Program-made: the position numbers and the translations under genes
DNA from: Tessaracoccus rhinocerotis
Lineage (GTDB): Bacteria > Actinomycetota > Actinomycetes > Propionibacteriales > Propionibacteriaceae
Reading direction: 5' to 3'
Assembly (NCBI RefSeq): GCF_007197885.1
Contig: NZ_VKKG01000003.1
Span: 310,001-374,000 of the forward strand
DNA: 64,000 bases
Shown here: positions 16,340 to 24,266 of the stretch, one piece after another
Layout of the letters: every line of letters begins with the position of its first letter
Numbering within the stretch: position 1 is the first letter of the stretch
Notes under the pieces: model-generated
Told to the model about the DNA's origin: nothing
What the model saw: the letters and a program-made list of their open reading frames with translations, nothing else
The model's database searches: none

Positions 16340-17157
16340 GGGGTCATCTGCCCTTCGAGGCGGCGACTGCGTCCCCGCACCTCAGGGGGACTGGGATCGT
16401 AGGTGCTCATCTCGCGGTCCACCCCCCCGTCCATGACGTAGCTGGCGCCGGTGGCCATGTGGCCGTGCGGGCCCGCGAGGAAGGAGGCCAGGGCCGCGAT
16501 GTCGGAGGGCTCGACGAACTCCTTGCGGGCGGGCATCTGCAGGAACACCTTCTCGGTGACCTCCGCCTCGGACAGGCCGTGCACGGCCATCTGGTCGGCC
16601 ACCTGCTTCTCGACCAGCGGGGTCCGGACGTAGCCGGGGTTGATGCAGACGCTGCTGACGCCGTGCGCGCCGCCCTCGAGCGCCGTCACCTTGCTCAGGC
16701 CCTCGAGTCCGTGCTTGGCGGACACGTAGGCGGCCTTTTACGGAGAGGCGACCAGCCCGTGCACCGAGGAGACGTTGACCACCCGTCCCCACCCGCGCTC
16801 GTACATGTGCGGCAGTGCGGCCCGGACGAGCAGGAAGGGTGCCTCCAGCATGATGCGCAGGATCAGGCGGAACCGCTCCGGGGCGAATTCCTCGATGGGG
16901 GAGACCTGCTGGATGCCGGCGCAGTTGACCAGGACGTCGGCGTCGAGGCGGAGGTCCTCCAGGCCGCGGGTGTCGGACAGGTCCACCGCCCAGGCCTCAC
17001 CTCCGATCTCGGAGGCGTGCGCCCTTGCGGCCTCCTCGTTGAGGTCGGCGACGACGACGTGGGCGCCGTCGGCGGCCAGGCGGGTGGCGATGGCCGCGCC
17101 GATCCCGCTCGCGCCACCGGTGACCACGGCCTTGCGGCCGGCGAGTGCGTCAGTCAT
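16336..17157 (-). pseudogene. SDR dehydrogenase, 3-hydroxybutyrate dehydrogenase-like, with in-frame stop
   Basis: The frame reads 273 residues but is broken by one TAA at codon 140 (16738-16740). Before it lie the NAD-binding TGGASGIGAA, the NCAGI motif and VVNVSSVHG with the catalytic Ser131. After it comes KAAYVSAKHG with Tyr144 and Lys148, then INPGYVRTPLVEKQV, characteristic of hydroxybutyrate dehydrogenases. Both parts are in the same frame, so no indel is needed. The usual residue here is aromatic, and TAC to TAA is a single change. The start ATG at 17157 has CAGGAG upstream and overlaps the TetR stop by 8 bases. A sequencing error, recent inactivation or readthrough remain possible. 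Function if intact: oxidation of 3-hydroxybutyrate to acetoacetate. Confidence 0.85.
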
Positions 17158-17809
17158 TGCGCTGCTCCTGTTCTCGGGTGGCACGCGGGTTGAGCGCACC
17201 GTCGACCAGCAGCATCAGCTGGTCGAGGACGTGGTCGGGCAGGTCCGTGGGGGCGCCGTCGTCGGCGGGCCACACGAGCCAGCGCATCGCCATGATCTCG
17301 CCCATGCCCATGAAGGCCCAGGCTGCGACCTCGGGGTCGAACTCGCCGATCTCGCCCTTGCGCTGGGCGATGGTGAGGCCGCGCACGTAGCCGTCGGCGA
17401 TCTGCTGGTAGTGGCGGCGCATCGCGCCGGGGTCGACGAACTCCGCCTGGCGGATGATTCGGTGGAGCTCTGGGTGGTGGGCGGAGAACTCGAAGAACGC
17501 GCGGAAACCGGCCCGCTCGATCTCGGAGCGGCCGCGGGCCACCGTCCCGGCCTCGGACATCGCCCGGCGGACGCGGTGGTTGAGGTCCTCGACCACTTCG
17601 CGGAACAGCTCGAACTTGCCCTCGAAGTAGAGGTAGAACGTGCCGAGCGCGATCCCGGCACCCTCGGTGATCTTCACGATCGAGGCGTCGTGGTATCCGA
17701 GTTCGGCGAACACCTGCGTGGCGGCGTCGACGATGCGCTGCCGGGTCTTGCGACCCTTCGGCGTGGGTGGACGCTGCGGCTGGGTCAGGTCGTCGGTGCG
17801 CTGAGCCAT
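17150..17809 (-). CDS. TetR/AcrR-family transcriptional regulator
   Basis: A 219-residue regulator. The N-terminal HTH spans about residues 20-66 (RQRIVDAATQVFAELGYHDAS then ITEGAGIALGTFYLYFEGKFELF), the classic TetR pattern; the remainder is a helical ligand domain. The ATG follows AAGGAGG and lies inside the 3-prime end of the acyl-CoA ligase gene (25-base overlap). It is in an operon with the ligase, the dehydrogenase and the hydrolase, which suggests it controls this operon in response to an acyl-CoA or fatty acid ligand. A near-palindrome upstream of the ligase is a candidate operator. Confidence 0.93.
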   Translation of the reverse strand: MAQRTDDLTQPQRPPTPKGRKTRQRIVDAATQVFAELGYHDASIVKITEGAGIALGTFYLYFEGKFELFREVVEDLNHRVRRAMSEAGTVARGRSEIERAGFRAFFEFSAHHPELHRIIRQAEFVDPGAMRRHYQQIADGYVRGLTIAQRKGEIGEFDPEVAAWAFMGMGEIMAMRWLVWPADDGAPTDLPDHVLDQLMLLVDGALNPRATREQEQRND

Positions 17810-19278
17810 GACTCGGCCTCCTTCCGGAGAGCTGACCGCTGCACCTTGCTCAGGGTGGCGGTGGGCAGGGAGTCGGCCCAGATGAACCGACGCGGCACCT
17901 TGTGGCCCGCCAGGTTGTGGCGGCAGTGGGAGGCGAGCTCCTGCTCGTCGACGGGGACGTCGGCCTTGCGCACGACCCATGCCCACGGCACCTCGCCGCG
18001 CGCCGGGTCGGAGACCCCCACCACGCCGCAGGCCACGACGGCGGGGTGGCGCAGCAGCACCTGCTCGACCTCGCTGGGGTGCACGTTCTCCCCGCCGACG
18101 AGGATCAGGTCGTCGAGGCGCTCGAGGATCGTGTAGTAGCCCTCCGAATCGCGGCGGACCAGGTCGCCGGTGCGGAGCCACCCGTTCGCCATCCGTGCAG
18201 CCGTGGTCTCCGGGTCCCCGAGGTAGCCGGCGAAGACGCCCGGACCGCTGACCAGCAGTTCGCCCTCGGCCTCCCCGGCCAGGTGCTCCCCGGTGACGGG
18301 GTCGGCCACGACCACGTCGATGTGTGGGTACGGCTTCCCCGCGGTGCCGGCGTGGGTGTAGGCCTCGTCCGCCGGCAGGCACAGCACGTTGGGGGAGGCC
18401 TCAGTGAGGCCGTAGCCCTGGATCAGTGCGACGCCGCGGTTGTGCCAAGTGCGCAGCAGCGGCGCCGGCATCGGGGCGCCGCCGACGACGGCGGTCCGCA
18501 GGGAGGACAGATCCGCGCCGTCGAACCCGGGCGAGCTGGCCACCATGTGGTACTGGGTTGGCACGGCCATCATGGCCGTGACGCGGCGCTCCGTCAGCAG
18601 GCGCAGGGTGCGGCGGGCGTCGAAGTGGCGCTCCAGCACCACGGTGGCGCCCACCCAGAGCGCCAGCAGGGTCTGCACGTTCCAGCCGCCGGAGTGGAAC
18701 TGCGGCATCACCGACAGCACCACGTCGTCGTGCGTCAGCGGCACGGTGCGGGACATGGACAGGTTGGTCCAGAAGCAGTTGGAGTGGGTGAGCACGGCCG
18801 CCTTGGGTGCGCCCGAGGAGCCGGAGGTGAACAGCACCAGGAGGGCGTCGTCGTCGCGGGCCGCCCTCGGCAGCTGCGCGGGCAGGCGGTGCGCGCGCCG
18901 CGGTACCCGGGCCTCGAGCTCGGTGGTGAGCACCGAAGGCGGGGGCTCGGGCAGTCGTTCGGTCGCCGAGCCGGTCAGGGAGGCCAGCTCGCTCTGGTGC
19001 ACCACCAGGACGGGGTCGACGATGGCCAGCTGCGTGGCCAGCTCCGGGCCGGACAGCCGCCAGGACAGCGGGGCCAGGGCGATGCCGGTCCGGGCGCAGG
19101 CGAACAGCAGCACGACGTGGGTGGCGCAGTTGCCGGTCACGGTGGCGATCCGGTCCCCGGGGCCGTAGCCGGCCTCGGTCAGCGCGGCCGCCATGGCCGC
19201 GATTCGGGACTCGAGTTCGGCGTAGGTGTGCAGCAGGCCCTCGAGCGCGTCCGTTGCGCTCCGGTTCAGTTTCGACAC
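17785..19278 (-). CDS. AMP-forming acyl-CoA synthetase (class I adenylate-forming)
   Basis: A 497-residue enzyme that adenylates a carboxylic acid with ATP and transfers it to CoA. The P-loop LFTSGSSGAPKAAVLTH, the GYGLTEASP motif, the WLRTGDLVRRDSEGYY hinge region and the C-terminal PTATLSKVQR with the adenylation lysine are all intact. The GTG start has GAAGGAG at the right distance. It leads an operon with TetR, an SDR and a hydrolase, suggesting use of a short or medium-chain, or aromatic, acid. Chain-length preference cannot be read from these motifs. Confidence 0.9.
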   Translation of the reverse strand: MSKLNRSATDALEGLLHTYAELESRIAAMAAALTEAGYGPGDRIATVTGNCATHVVLLFACARTGIALAPLSWRLSGPELATQLAIVDPVLVVHQSELASLTGSATERLPEPPPSVLTTELEARVPRRAHRLPAQLPRAARDDDALLVLFTSGSSGAPKAAVLTHSNCFWTNLSMSRTVPLTHDDVVLSVMPQFHSGGWNVQTLLALWVGATVVLERHFDARRTLRLLTERRVTAMMAVPTQYHMVASSPGFDGADLSSLRTAVVGGAPMPAPLLRTWHNRGVALIQGYGLTEASPNVLCLPADEAYTHAGTAGKPYPHIDVVVADPVTGEHLAGEAEGELLVSGPGVFAGYLGDPETTAARMANGWLRTGDLVRRDSEGYYTILERLDDLILVGGENVHPSEVEQVLLRHPAVVACGVVGVSDPARGEVPWAWVVRKADVPVDEQELASHCRHNLAGHKVPRRFIWADSLPTATLSKVQRSALRKEAESWLSAPTT

Positions 19279-19317
19279 GCTTCAACTCCTTCGTCGGCGA
19301 TGTCCTGAGACCCAATA

Positions 19318-19333
19318 CTGAAACATGATTCAG
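19318..19333. promoter_or_regulatory. Candidate TetR operator upstream of the acyl-CoA ligase operon
   Basis: CTGAAACATGATTCAG is a 16-bp near-perfect inverted repeat (one symmetric base pair off), 40 bases before the ligase GTG. The ligase operon encodes a TetR regulator, so autoregulation is likely. The remaining 200 bases up to the divergent gene at 19537 show no other feature I can support. Confidence 0.45.
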
Positions 19334-19536
19334 GTTTTGGAAAGGGGTGCGGCGCATTGTGACCGTTTCGTGATCTTCGACGGGTGCGGGCCGGACCGGA
19401 CCGCGCATGGTCCGGCTGCGCGATCCGCGTCCGCGTGACCGACGGCTCATCGCAGACTTCGGCCTGGCTTCCAACGGGTTGTGACGGGGCGAGCCCGTCG
19501 GAGAGGTGACGGGTCGGCGGCGGTATCGTCGTCGAC

Positions 19537-19983
19537 GTGACTGAACCCGAACGGCCCCAGAAGCCGACGACGATCGTCCCGCTGCTGGCGGCGCTGGGCG
19601 TGTTCCTGCTCGGCGTGCTCGCCGTCGTCCTGCTCAACCTCGGCGGCGACGCCGACGAAGTCATCCCGCTCCCCCCGCTGCCCGCGAGCGTCGATGGCGG
19701 CTGGAGCCTGACCACCGAGCCCGATGCCACCGCCGGCACCTACGAGGGCCCGGACGGCGAACCGGTGGTCCAGGTGGCCTGGGAGGAGACCAGCGTCAAG
19801 GAGCAGATCGAGGGCCGGGAGTTCGAGGCCAGCGGTGAGTGGGCCTGTCTGCCCCGCCCCGCCGACGACGAGCCCGTCTGCTGGGCCGACTACCGCGGCG
19901 GCGCCGTCTCGGTGGCAAGGGGAGAGTTGTCCATCCCGGCCACGGTGCGTTTCGGGGATCAGTTCCTGTTCGCCTGGAAATAG
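19537..19983 (+). CDS. Single-pass membrane-anchored protein, unknown function
   Basis: A 148-residue protein starting at GTG. A short Pro/Lys N-terminus is followed by one membrane segment (about residues 13-35, LLAALGVFLLGVLAVVLL), then an extracytoplasmic domain of about 105 residues with two Cys (WACLPR and VCWADY). The last 45 residues match in pattern the end of the convergent gene at 20036-21091: GEW or GEF before Cys, a second Cys before a Tyr, ATVRFGDQFLFAWK against ATLVEFGTEFLSLWK. The two thus share an exported domain. Function is unknown. Confidence 0.7.
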   Translation: MTEPERPQKPTTIVPLLAALGVFLLGVLAVVLLNLGGDADEVIPLPPLPASVDGGWSLTTEPDATAGTYEGPDGEPVVQVAWEETSVKEQIEGREFEASGEWACLPRPADDEPVCWADYRGGAVSVARGELSIPATVRFGDQFLFAWK

Positions 19984-19987
19984 CAGC

Positions 19988-20023
19988 GACGGGTGGGGCC
20001 GGCACGTGCCGACCCCACCCGTC
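19988..20023. terminator. Bidirectional terminator between convergent genes
   Basis: GACGGGTGGGG (from 19988) pairs with CCCCACCCGTC (to 20023) around a CGGCACGTGCCG centre, a nearly perfect 36-bp palindrome. It is in the 52-base gap between two convergent stops. Confidence 0.75.
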
Positions 20024-20035
20024 GTCCGGGTCCCG

Positions 20036-21091
20036 CTACTTCCAGAGGCTGAGGAACTCGGTGCCGAACTCGACCAGCGTCGCCGTCGGTGAACCGGCGA
20101 GGATGACCACGCCCTCGTAAGCGGCGGCCACGCAGGTGTCCGTGCCGCCGGACTTCCCGCAGAGGAACTCGCCCTGCTCGGTCACGTCCGTGGAGCCCGA
20201 CATGGCCTGCTCGGGCGTGATGCCGCCGAAGTAGACCGCGGCGATGATCTCGCTGTCCGGGTTGCTGTAGGTGCCGTAGTCGGATGAGGTGGAGCCCATC
20301 GACTCGAAGTCGCCGACGGTGCTGGGCATCATCGGGGTCTCGGCGTCGGCGGGCGGATCGCCCGGCTCGCCAGTCTCCACCGGATCACCCGCGGGGGTGG
20401 TGGCGTCGGAGGTCGGCTCCTCCGTCTCCTCTGCCGGTGTGGTGGCGCCGGGGTCCGGCTCGTCCGTCTCGTCCGCGGGAGTGGTGGCACCCTGACCGGG
20501 GTCCTCACCCTCGTCGCTGGGCGGCTCGCCCTCGGAGATGGTGGTGTCCGGGGTTGCGTCCGTGGTGTCCGCGTCGTCGCCGCGCAGGAAGAAGAACCAG
20601 GCAGCGACCGCGATCGCCGCCACCAGCACGATCGCCACGATGATCAGGGGCAGGTTGCTCTTGCCCCCGCCCTCGGGTGCCTGCTGGTAGCCGGGGCCGG
20701 GCGGCTGGCCGTAGCCGCCGCCCTGGAACCCCTGCTGCTGGTAGCCGCCCTGGGGTCCGTAGCCGGGTTGGCCGCCTTGGGGTCCATAGCCGGGCTGGCC
20801 GCCTTGGGGTCCGTAGCCGGGTTGGCCACCTTGGGGTCCGTAGCCGGGTTGGCCGCCCTGGGGTCCGTAGCCGGGTTGGCCGCCCTGCGGTCCGTAGCTG
20901 GGCTGCCCGCCCTGCGTCGGGTATCCCTGTTGCCCACCTTGCGGGGGGTATCCCTGCCCCTGCGGTGGCCGCCCGCCCTGCTGTGGGTGGCTCTGCCCCT
21001 GCTGGAACACCTGGGTGGGCGGGGTCTGGCTGCCGCGGGGGCCGCCGGGGTCACCGGGGCCAGCGGGACCGCCTGGTGTGTTGTTGCTCAT
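20036..21091 (-). CDS. Gln/Gly/Pro-repeat membrane protein with exported C-terminal domain
   Basis: A 351-residue protein. Residues 1-145 are low complexity and rich in Gly, Gln, Pro and Tyr, with six near-identical 9-residue units of the type GYGPQGGQP. A single membrane segment (about 160-183, LIIVAIVLVAAIAVAAWFFF) separates this cytoplasmic part from an acidic Thr/Pro/Glu linker and a C-terminal domain of about 95 residues with two Cys. That domain is a relative of the end of the convergent 19537 gene. ATG follows CTAGGAG. Such repeat tails are common in actinobacterial membrane proteins and may interact with other factors, but the function is unknown. Confidence 0.75.
   Translation of the reverse strand: MSNNTPGGPAGPGDPGGPRGSQTPPTQVFQQGQSHPQQGGRPPQGQGYPPQGGQQGYPTQGGQPSYGPQGGQPGYGPQGGQPGYGPQGGQPGYGPQGGQPGYGPQGGQPGYGPQGGYQQQGFQGGGYGQPPGPGYQQAPEGGGKSNLPLIIVAIVLVAAIAVAAWFFFLRGDDADTTDATPDTTISEGEPPSDEGEDPGQGATTPADETDEPDPGATTPAEETEEPTSDATTPAGDPVETGEPGDPPADAETPMMPSTVGDFESMGSTSSDYGTYSNPDSEIIAAVYFGGITPEQAMSGSTDVTEQGEFLCGKSGGTDTCVAAAYEGVVILAGSPTATLVEFGTEFLSLWK
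20754..20915 (-). repeat. Six in-frame 27-bp tandem units in the Gln/Gly/Pro-repeat gene
   Basis: Units start at 20754, 20781, 20808, 20835, 20862 and 20889, exactly 27 bases apart, each encoding one GYGPQGGQP-type nonapeptide. Several differ by only one or two bases, which implies recent expansion or gene conversion and probable length variation between strains. Confidence 0.85.
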
Positions 21092-21179
21092 TTCACTCCT
21101 AGCCTGGGTGAGCCTCGGGATGCGCTTGACGTGCACAGTGTCCCGCACGCGGGGTGCAGCTCAGCTGTCGTGTCCGGAC

Positions 21180-21225
21180 GACGGCACCGTGCCCCGTCCC
21201 TGGGGGAGCGGGGCACGGTGCCGTC
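21180..21225 (-). terminator. Terminator after the acidic membrane protein gene
   Basis: GACGGCACCGTGCCCCG (21180-21196) pairs perfectly with CGGGGCACGGTGCCGTC (21209-21225), a 17-bp stem with a 12-nt loop, directly after the 21231 stop read on the minus strand. Confidence 0.8.
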
Positions 21226-21230
21226 CATGA

Positions 21231-22112
21231 TCAGTCGACCGGGTTGCCGTACGGGTCCAGACGCCGGCCCAGGTCGTCGCGCGGAACGTTATCATCCGCG
21301 TCCACGTCCCCGACCGGGTCACCGTAGTCAGCGCCGTCGGCGTGCTTCGGCGGAACGAAGTCCTTCTCGGGCGGGTCGTTGTCGTCGGGGCTGCCGATGT
21401 CGGCCGGCGGCAGGGGTCGCTCCTGCGGGGACTCGGTGGCAGGCGCCGGGGCGGTCTCCGGCACTGCCTCGACGGCGCGGCCCTCGTCGGCCACCGACTC
21501 CGGCTCCACCTCGGTGCCGTCGTCGCCCTGCGGGGTCTCGTAATACGCCTCGGGCTCCTCCGTGGCCTTGTCGTCAGGCGCGGCCACCACCGGTTCCTCC
21601 GGGACGTAGCTGTCCTCGAGGCGCTGCGGCGGCGGGTCGCCGGCAGTGTCTCCGGTCCACTCCTGCTCCGGCGTCCTGGTGGCCCCACCCAACCCGTCGG
21701 TGGTCTCGGTGGCCGCCTCGGCGGCGAAGTCCTCGGTGGGCTGCGGTGCTGCGCGCAGGTCGTCCGACGGTGCCTGCGTCGCCGATGGGGTGTCCTGCGA
21801 GACGCCGGCGCCGGCCTCGGCCGGAACGGCGAGGGGCCCCGTGAGGGTCTCCTCGTCCTCGTCCACGAGGCTCTTGTCCGCGCGACGTCCGGGCGCGACC
21901 GGCTCCTGCTCGAAGGCCTCCGGCTCGGTGACCGGATCCGCGGCGACGCCCCTTCGTGGCGTCAGCGGATCGACGTCCGTGGGCTGCTCCCGGGCGAACG
22001 GCCCTCCGGCATCGACGTCGTCCGTCCGCCTGGTTCCAAAGATGATTGCGACGATGATGATCAGGGCGATCACTGCGATCAGGACCCAGACCCAGAGTGG
22101 CCAGTCAGCCAT
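21231..22112 (-). CDS. Single-pass membrane protein with long acidic disordered tail
   Basis: A 293-residue protein. It starts MADWPLWVWVLIAVIALIIIV, one membrane segment (about residues 4-26), and is followed by about 265 residues of acidic, Pro/Glu/Asp/Thr-rich sequence with no predicted fold. It ends in RLDPYGNPVD. The ATG has GAAGGAGG upstream; the in-frame extension beyond it is not needed. No domain is recognised, and the composition suggests a disordered cytoplasmic or surface linker. It is alone between two terminators. Confidence 0.7.
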   Translation of the reverse strand: MADWPLWVWVLIAVIALIIIVAIIFGTRRTDDVDAGGPFAREQPTDVDPLTPRRGVAADPVTEPEAFEQEPVAPGRRADKSLVDEDEETLTGPLAVPAEAGAGVSQDTPSATQAPSDDLRAAPQPTEDFAAEAATETTDGLGGATRTPEQEWTGDTAGDPPPQRLEDSYVPEEPVVAAPDDKATEEPEAYYETPQGDDGTEVEPESVADEGRAVEAVPETAPAPATESPQERPLPPADIGSPDDNDPPEKDFVPPKHADGADYGDPVGDVDADDNVPRDDLGRRLDPYGNPVD

Positions 22113-22212
22113 CTGATTCCTCCTTCTGTGGGGAACTTTCCCCCAGCGTAGTGCGATTGGGCTTCTCACGGTGGAGCGTGCTAATGTTTCTCGTCGGGTC
22201 AAGTGACCCACT

Positions 22213-22295
22213 GCGCGAGTGGCGGAATGGCAGACGCGCTGGCTTCAGGTGCCAGTGTCCTTCGGGACGTGGAGGTTCAACTCCTCTCTCGCGCA
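22213..22295 (+). tRNA. tRNA-Leu (anticodon CAG)
   Basis: The acceptor GCGCGAG (22213-22219) pairs with CTCGCGC (22288-22294), with discriminator A at 22295. The anticodon stem-loop is CTGGC-TTCAGGT-GCCAG, giving anticodon CAG. A long variable arm (TGTCCTTCGGGACG) marks it as a class II tRNA, and the T-arm GAGGTTCAACTCC is intact. The 3-prime CCA is not encoded. Confidence 0.97.
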
Positions 22296-22303
22296 CAGGG
22301 CAG

Positions 22304-22347
22304 ATCCCTCGGCGGTGCAGAAATGCGCCGCCGGGGGATTTCTCTTT
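22304..22347 (+). terminator. Terminator after tRNA-Leu
   Basis: ATCCCTCGGCGG (22304-22315) pairs with CCGCCGGGGGAT (22328-22339) with one wobble pair, followed by TTCTCTTT. The rest of the gap up to 22546 shows nothing else I can support. Confidence 0.75.
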
Positions 22348-22545
22348 GGCCCGGATCGGATTGGCCGGTTCGGCATGCTTCCGGAAAAAGGACGCGAATC
22401 CCCATACGTTTGTCTTGCAGCGGCTATTGTGCGGGCAATTGCGACTGGCTACCGTGTGTGCTCAACCGAGGTCTGTTCCGTAACACGGACAGCACGGAGG
22501 ACGGCCCACCTGGTCCGGTATCTGGAGAATGAACGAGGAGCCGTC

Positions 22546-22722
22546 ATGCATGATTCCCGGCAGCGCCGCAGCGTTGCCCGCGGTGTGCAGGCCAAGTCCT
22601 TGGTCCGCAATGTCATCATGCTCGTCGCAGTCATGGCCGCCGCCGTCGTGCTGATCCCCTCCGGCGACACGGAGGATGCCCCAAGCGGCGCCGTCGACGC
22701 CGTGGTGCGGTCCGCCCACTGA
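22546..22722 (+). CDS. 58-residue single-pass membrane mini-protein
   Basis: It begins MHDSRQRRSVARG, has a membrane segment at about residues 22-41 (VIMLVAVMAAAVVLIP), and a short acidic tail. The ATG follows GAGGAGCCGTC. A 54-residue relative with the same plan (V/M-H-D/E-S-R start, one membrane helix ending LIP, acidic tail) and a nearly identical ribosome-site context lies at 23437-23601, on the other side of nnrE. Two such matches support real translation. Function is unknown. Confidence 0.6.
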   Translation: MHDSRQRRSVARGVQAKSLVRNVIMLVAVMAAAVVLIPSGDTEDAPSGAVDAVVRSAH

Positions 22723-22730
22723 CCCGCGAC

Positions 22731-23339
22731 ATGGACAGAGTCGTCACAGCCCACCAGATGCGTGCCGCGGAGGAGCGCTTCTTCGCCGCGAACCCGGACG
22801 TCGACCTCATGGCCCGCGCCGCCGCCGCCGTCGTCGAGGAGGCCGGTGGTGCCGCCGCGCCGGTCCTGGTGGCCGTCGGGCCGGGCAACAACGGCGGCGA
22901 TGGGCTCTTCGCCGCAGCCGCGCTCGCCGTCGTGCGCCCCGTCTCCATCTGGTTGACCGCCGAGCGTTCCCACCCCGAGGGACTGGCGGCCGCCCGCGCC
23001 GCCGGCGTCGTGGAGCTCGATGCGGAGGCCGCACTCGCGCACCTCGCGGACTCGCCGCTGGTCATCGACGCCGTCCTCGGCATCGGCGGCCGCCCCGGCC
23101 TGCGCGGCGACGTCGCGCGTCTCGCCCGGGAGTGCGAGGACCGGGGCGTCCGCGTTCTCAGCGTCGACCTCCCCAGCGGGCTGGATGCCGACTCGGGGCA
23201 GCTGGCGGACTCGTCGCCGCCGTCGTTCCACGCGACGACGACCGTCACGTTCGCGGCACTGAAGCCCTGCCATGTCACCCAGCCGGCGTCCGGGCGCTGC
23301 GGGCGGGTCGTCGTCGCCGACATCGGGGTGGAGTTCTGA
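22731..23339 (+). CDS. nnrE: NAD(P)H-hydrate epimerase (YjeF N-terminal domain)
   Basis: This 202-residue protein is a stand-alone YjeF_N domain, which epimerises damaged (R)-NAD(P)HX to the S form for the dehydratase. It has GPGNNGGDGLFAA (the phosphate/substrate loop), VIDAVLGIGGRPGLRG and VDLPSGLDADSG, all typical. No ADP/ATP-dependent dehydratase domain is fused or adjacent, so the second repair step must be encoded elsewhere. It begins 9 bases after the 58-residue gene, so probably shares its transcript. Confidence 0.92.
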   Translation: MDRVVTAHQMRAAEERFFAANPDVDLMARAAAAVVEEAGGAAAPVLVAVGPGNNGGDGLFAAAALAVVRPVSIWLTAERSHPEGLAAARAAGVVELDAEAALAHLADSPLVIDAVLGIGGRPGLRGDVARLARECEDRGVRVLSVDLPSGLDADSGQLADSSPPSFHATTTVTFAALKPCHVTQPASGRCGRVVVADIGVEF

Positions 23340-23436
23340 ATCCGCTCCGACGAGGGCGATCGACGCTAGGGTGAAACCGCGGGGGCGCACGGAATGCTCG
23401 TTCCTCCTGGACGGGCTGCCAGAGCAAGGAGCCATC

Positions 23437-23601
23437 GTGCACGAGTCCAGGACAGGCGTCCGCACCCGCACCATCCTGATCAACGTTGCCGTTCTCGTGC
23501 TGGTCGTGGTGCTGGCGCTCCTGTTGATACCGGAGGCCAAGGAGGCCGAGCGCGACGCCGACCGCCCCGCGGCCACCGCCTCCGAGGGTGCCGGCGGCTG
23601 A
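23437..23601 (+). CDS. 54-residue membrane mini-protein, paralogue of the 22546 gene
   Basis: GTG start with AAGGAGCCATC before it, almost the same leader as the first paralogue (GAGGAGCCGTC). The sequence starts VHESRTGVRTRT, has one membrane segment at about residues 14-32 (INVAVLVLVVVLALLLIP), then KEAERDAD and an Ala/Gly-rich tail. It ends before a strong convergent terminator. No family is recognised. Confidence 0.55.
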   Translation: MHESRTGVRTRTILINVAVLVLVVVLALLLIPEAKEAERDADRPAATASEGAGG

Positions 23602-23619
23602 ACCGCCAACTCACGCAAG

Positions 23620-23695
23620 GACCCGACACGCCGCACGGACCCGGGGGAGGGGGGACGGGCCCCCTCTCCGACGAATCGGTGCGGCGTGTCGGGTC
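23620..23695. terminator. Large convergent terminator
   Basis: GACCCGACACGCCGCAC (23620-23636) pairs perfectly with GTGCGGCGTGTCGGGTC (23679-23695), enclosing a second G-run/C-run hairpin. It separates the plus-strand mini-protein gene from the minus-strand isomerase gene. Confidence 0.8.
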
Positions 23696-23702
23696 GTGTG
23701 CC

Positions 23703-24266
23703 TCAGAACGAGACGCGCGCCGGCTCCGGGCCCAGCTCCACCGTGCCCGGGTTCACCACCTCGAAGCCGTTGGCCTTGTAGGCCTCGTAGTCGAACTGCT
23801 CGGTCTCGTCGTAGCCGAGCTTGTGGTACTCGTAGAAGCCGTCCCAGTCCTCGTACCCGTCACCGAGCGAGTTCTCCAGGAAGGCGTCGGCCATGCCGGC
23901 GCCCAGACGCGGACCCGCCCAGAACGCACCCATCGCGAGCACGTTGCAGTTGTTGGCGGTGGCGGCGCGACGTGCGGCCTCGACGCTCTCGGCGACGGCG
24001 GAGTGCACGTGCGGGCACTTGCTGGCAGCCACGTGGATGCCCATTCCACTGCCGCAGAACAGCAGGCCCTTCTCGAACTCGCGCTCGGCGATCTGCGCGC
24101 CCACCATGAAGCCCGCCCGGTGGTACATGGGCGATGACTCCTTGTCGGGTGTCAGGTCGGTGACCTCCCAGCCCTTCTTCTCCAGGTGCCGCTTGACGTA
24201 CTCCTTGAGCGGGAAGCCGGCGAAGTCCGCCGCCACCACCACCTGCTTGTCCTTGACGAGTCTCAT
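23703..24266 (-). CDS. RpiB/LacA/LacB-family sugar-phosphate isomerase
   Basis: A 187-residue aldose-ketose isomerase of the RpiB fold. It starts VVVAADFAGFPLKEYVKRHL, has the LFCGSGMGIHVAASK loop that carries the family active-site Cys/Thr region (here CGSG), and the NCNVLAMGAFWAG segment. It is longer than standard RpiB (about 150) owing to a C-terminal extension. The ATG overlaps the permease stop (TGATG), so it is the last gene of the sugar ABC operon. Substrates could be a pentose 5-phosphate or a tetrulose 4-phosphate, as in erythritol routes of other actinobacteria; sequence alone does not decide. Confidence 0.88.
   Translation of the reverse strand: MRLVKDKQVVVAADFAGFPLKEYVKRHLEKKGWEVTDLTPDKESSPMYHRAGFMVGAQIAEREFEKGLLFCGSGMGIHVAASKCPHVHSAVAESVEAARRAATANNCNVLAMGAFWAGPRLGAGMADAFLENSLGDGYEDWDGFYEYHKLGYDETEQFDYEAYKANGFEVVNPGTVELGPEPARVSF

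Noticed and set aside
20754-20915. CRISPR-like or intergenic tandem repeat
   Set aside because: The 27-bp period is a multiple of three and encodes an in-frame nonapeptide repeat inside a supported gene.
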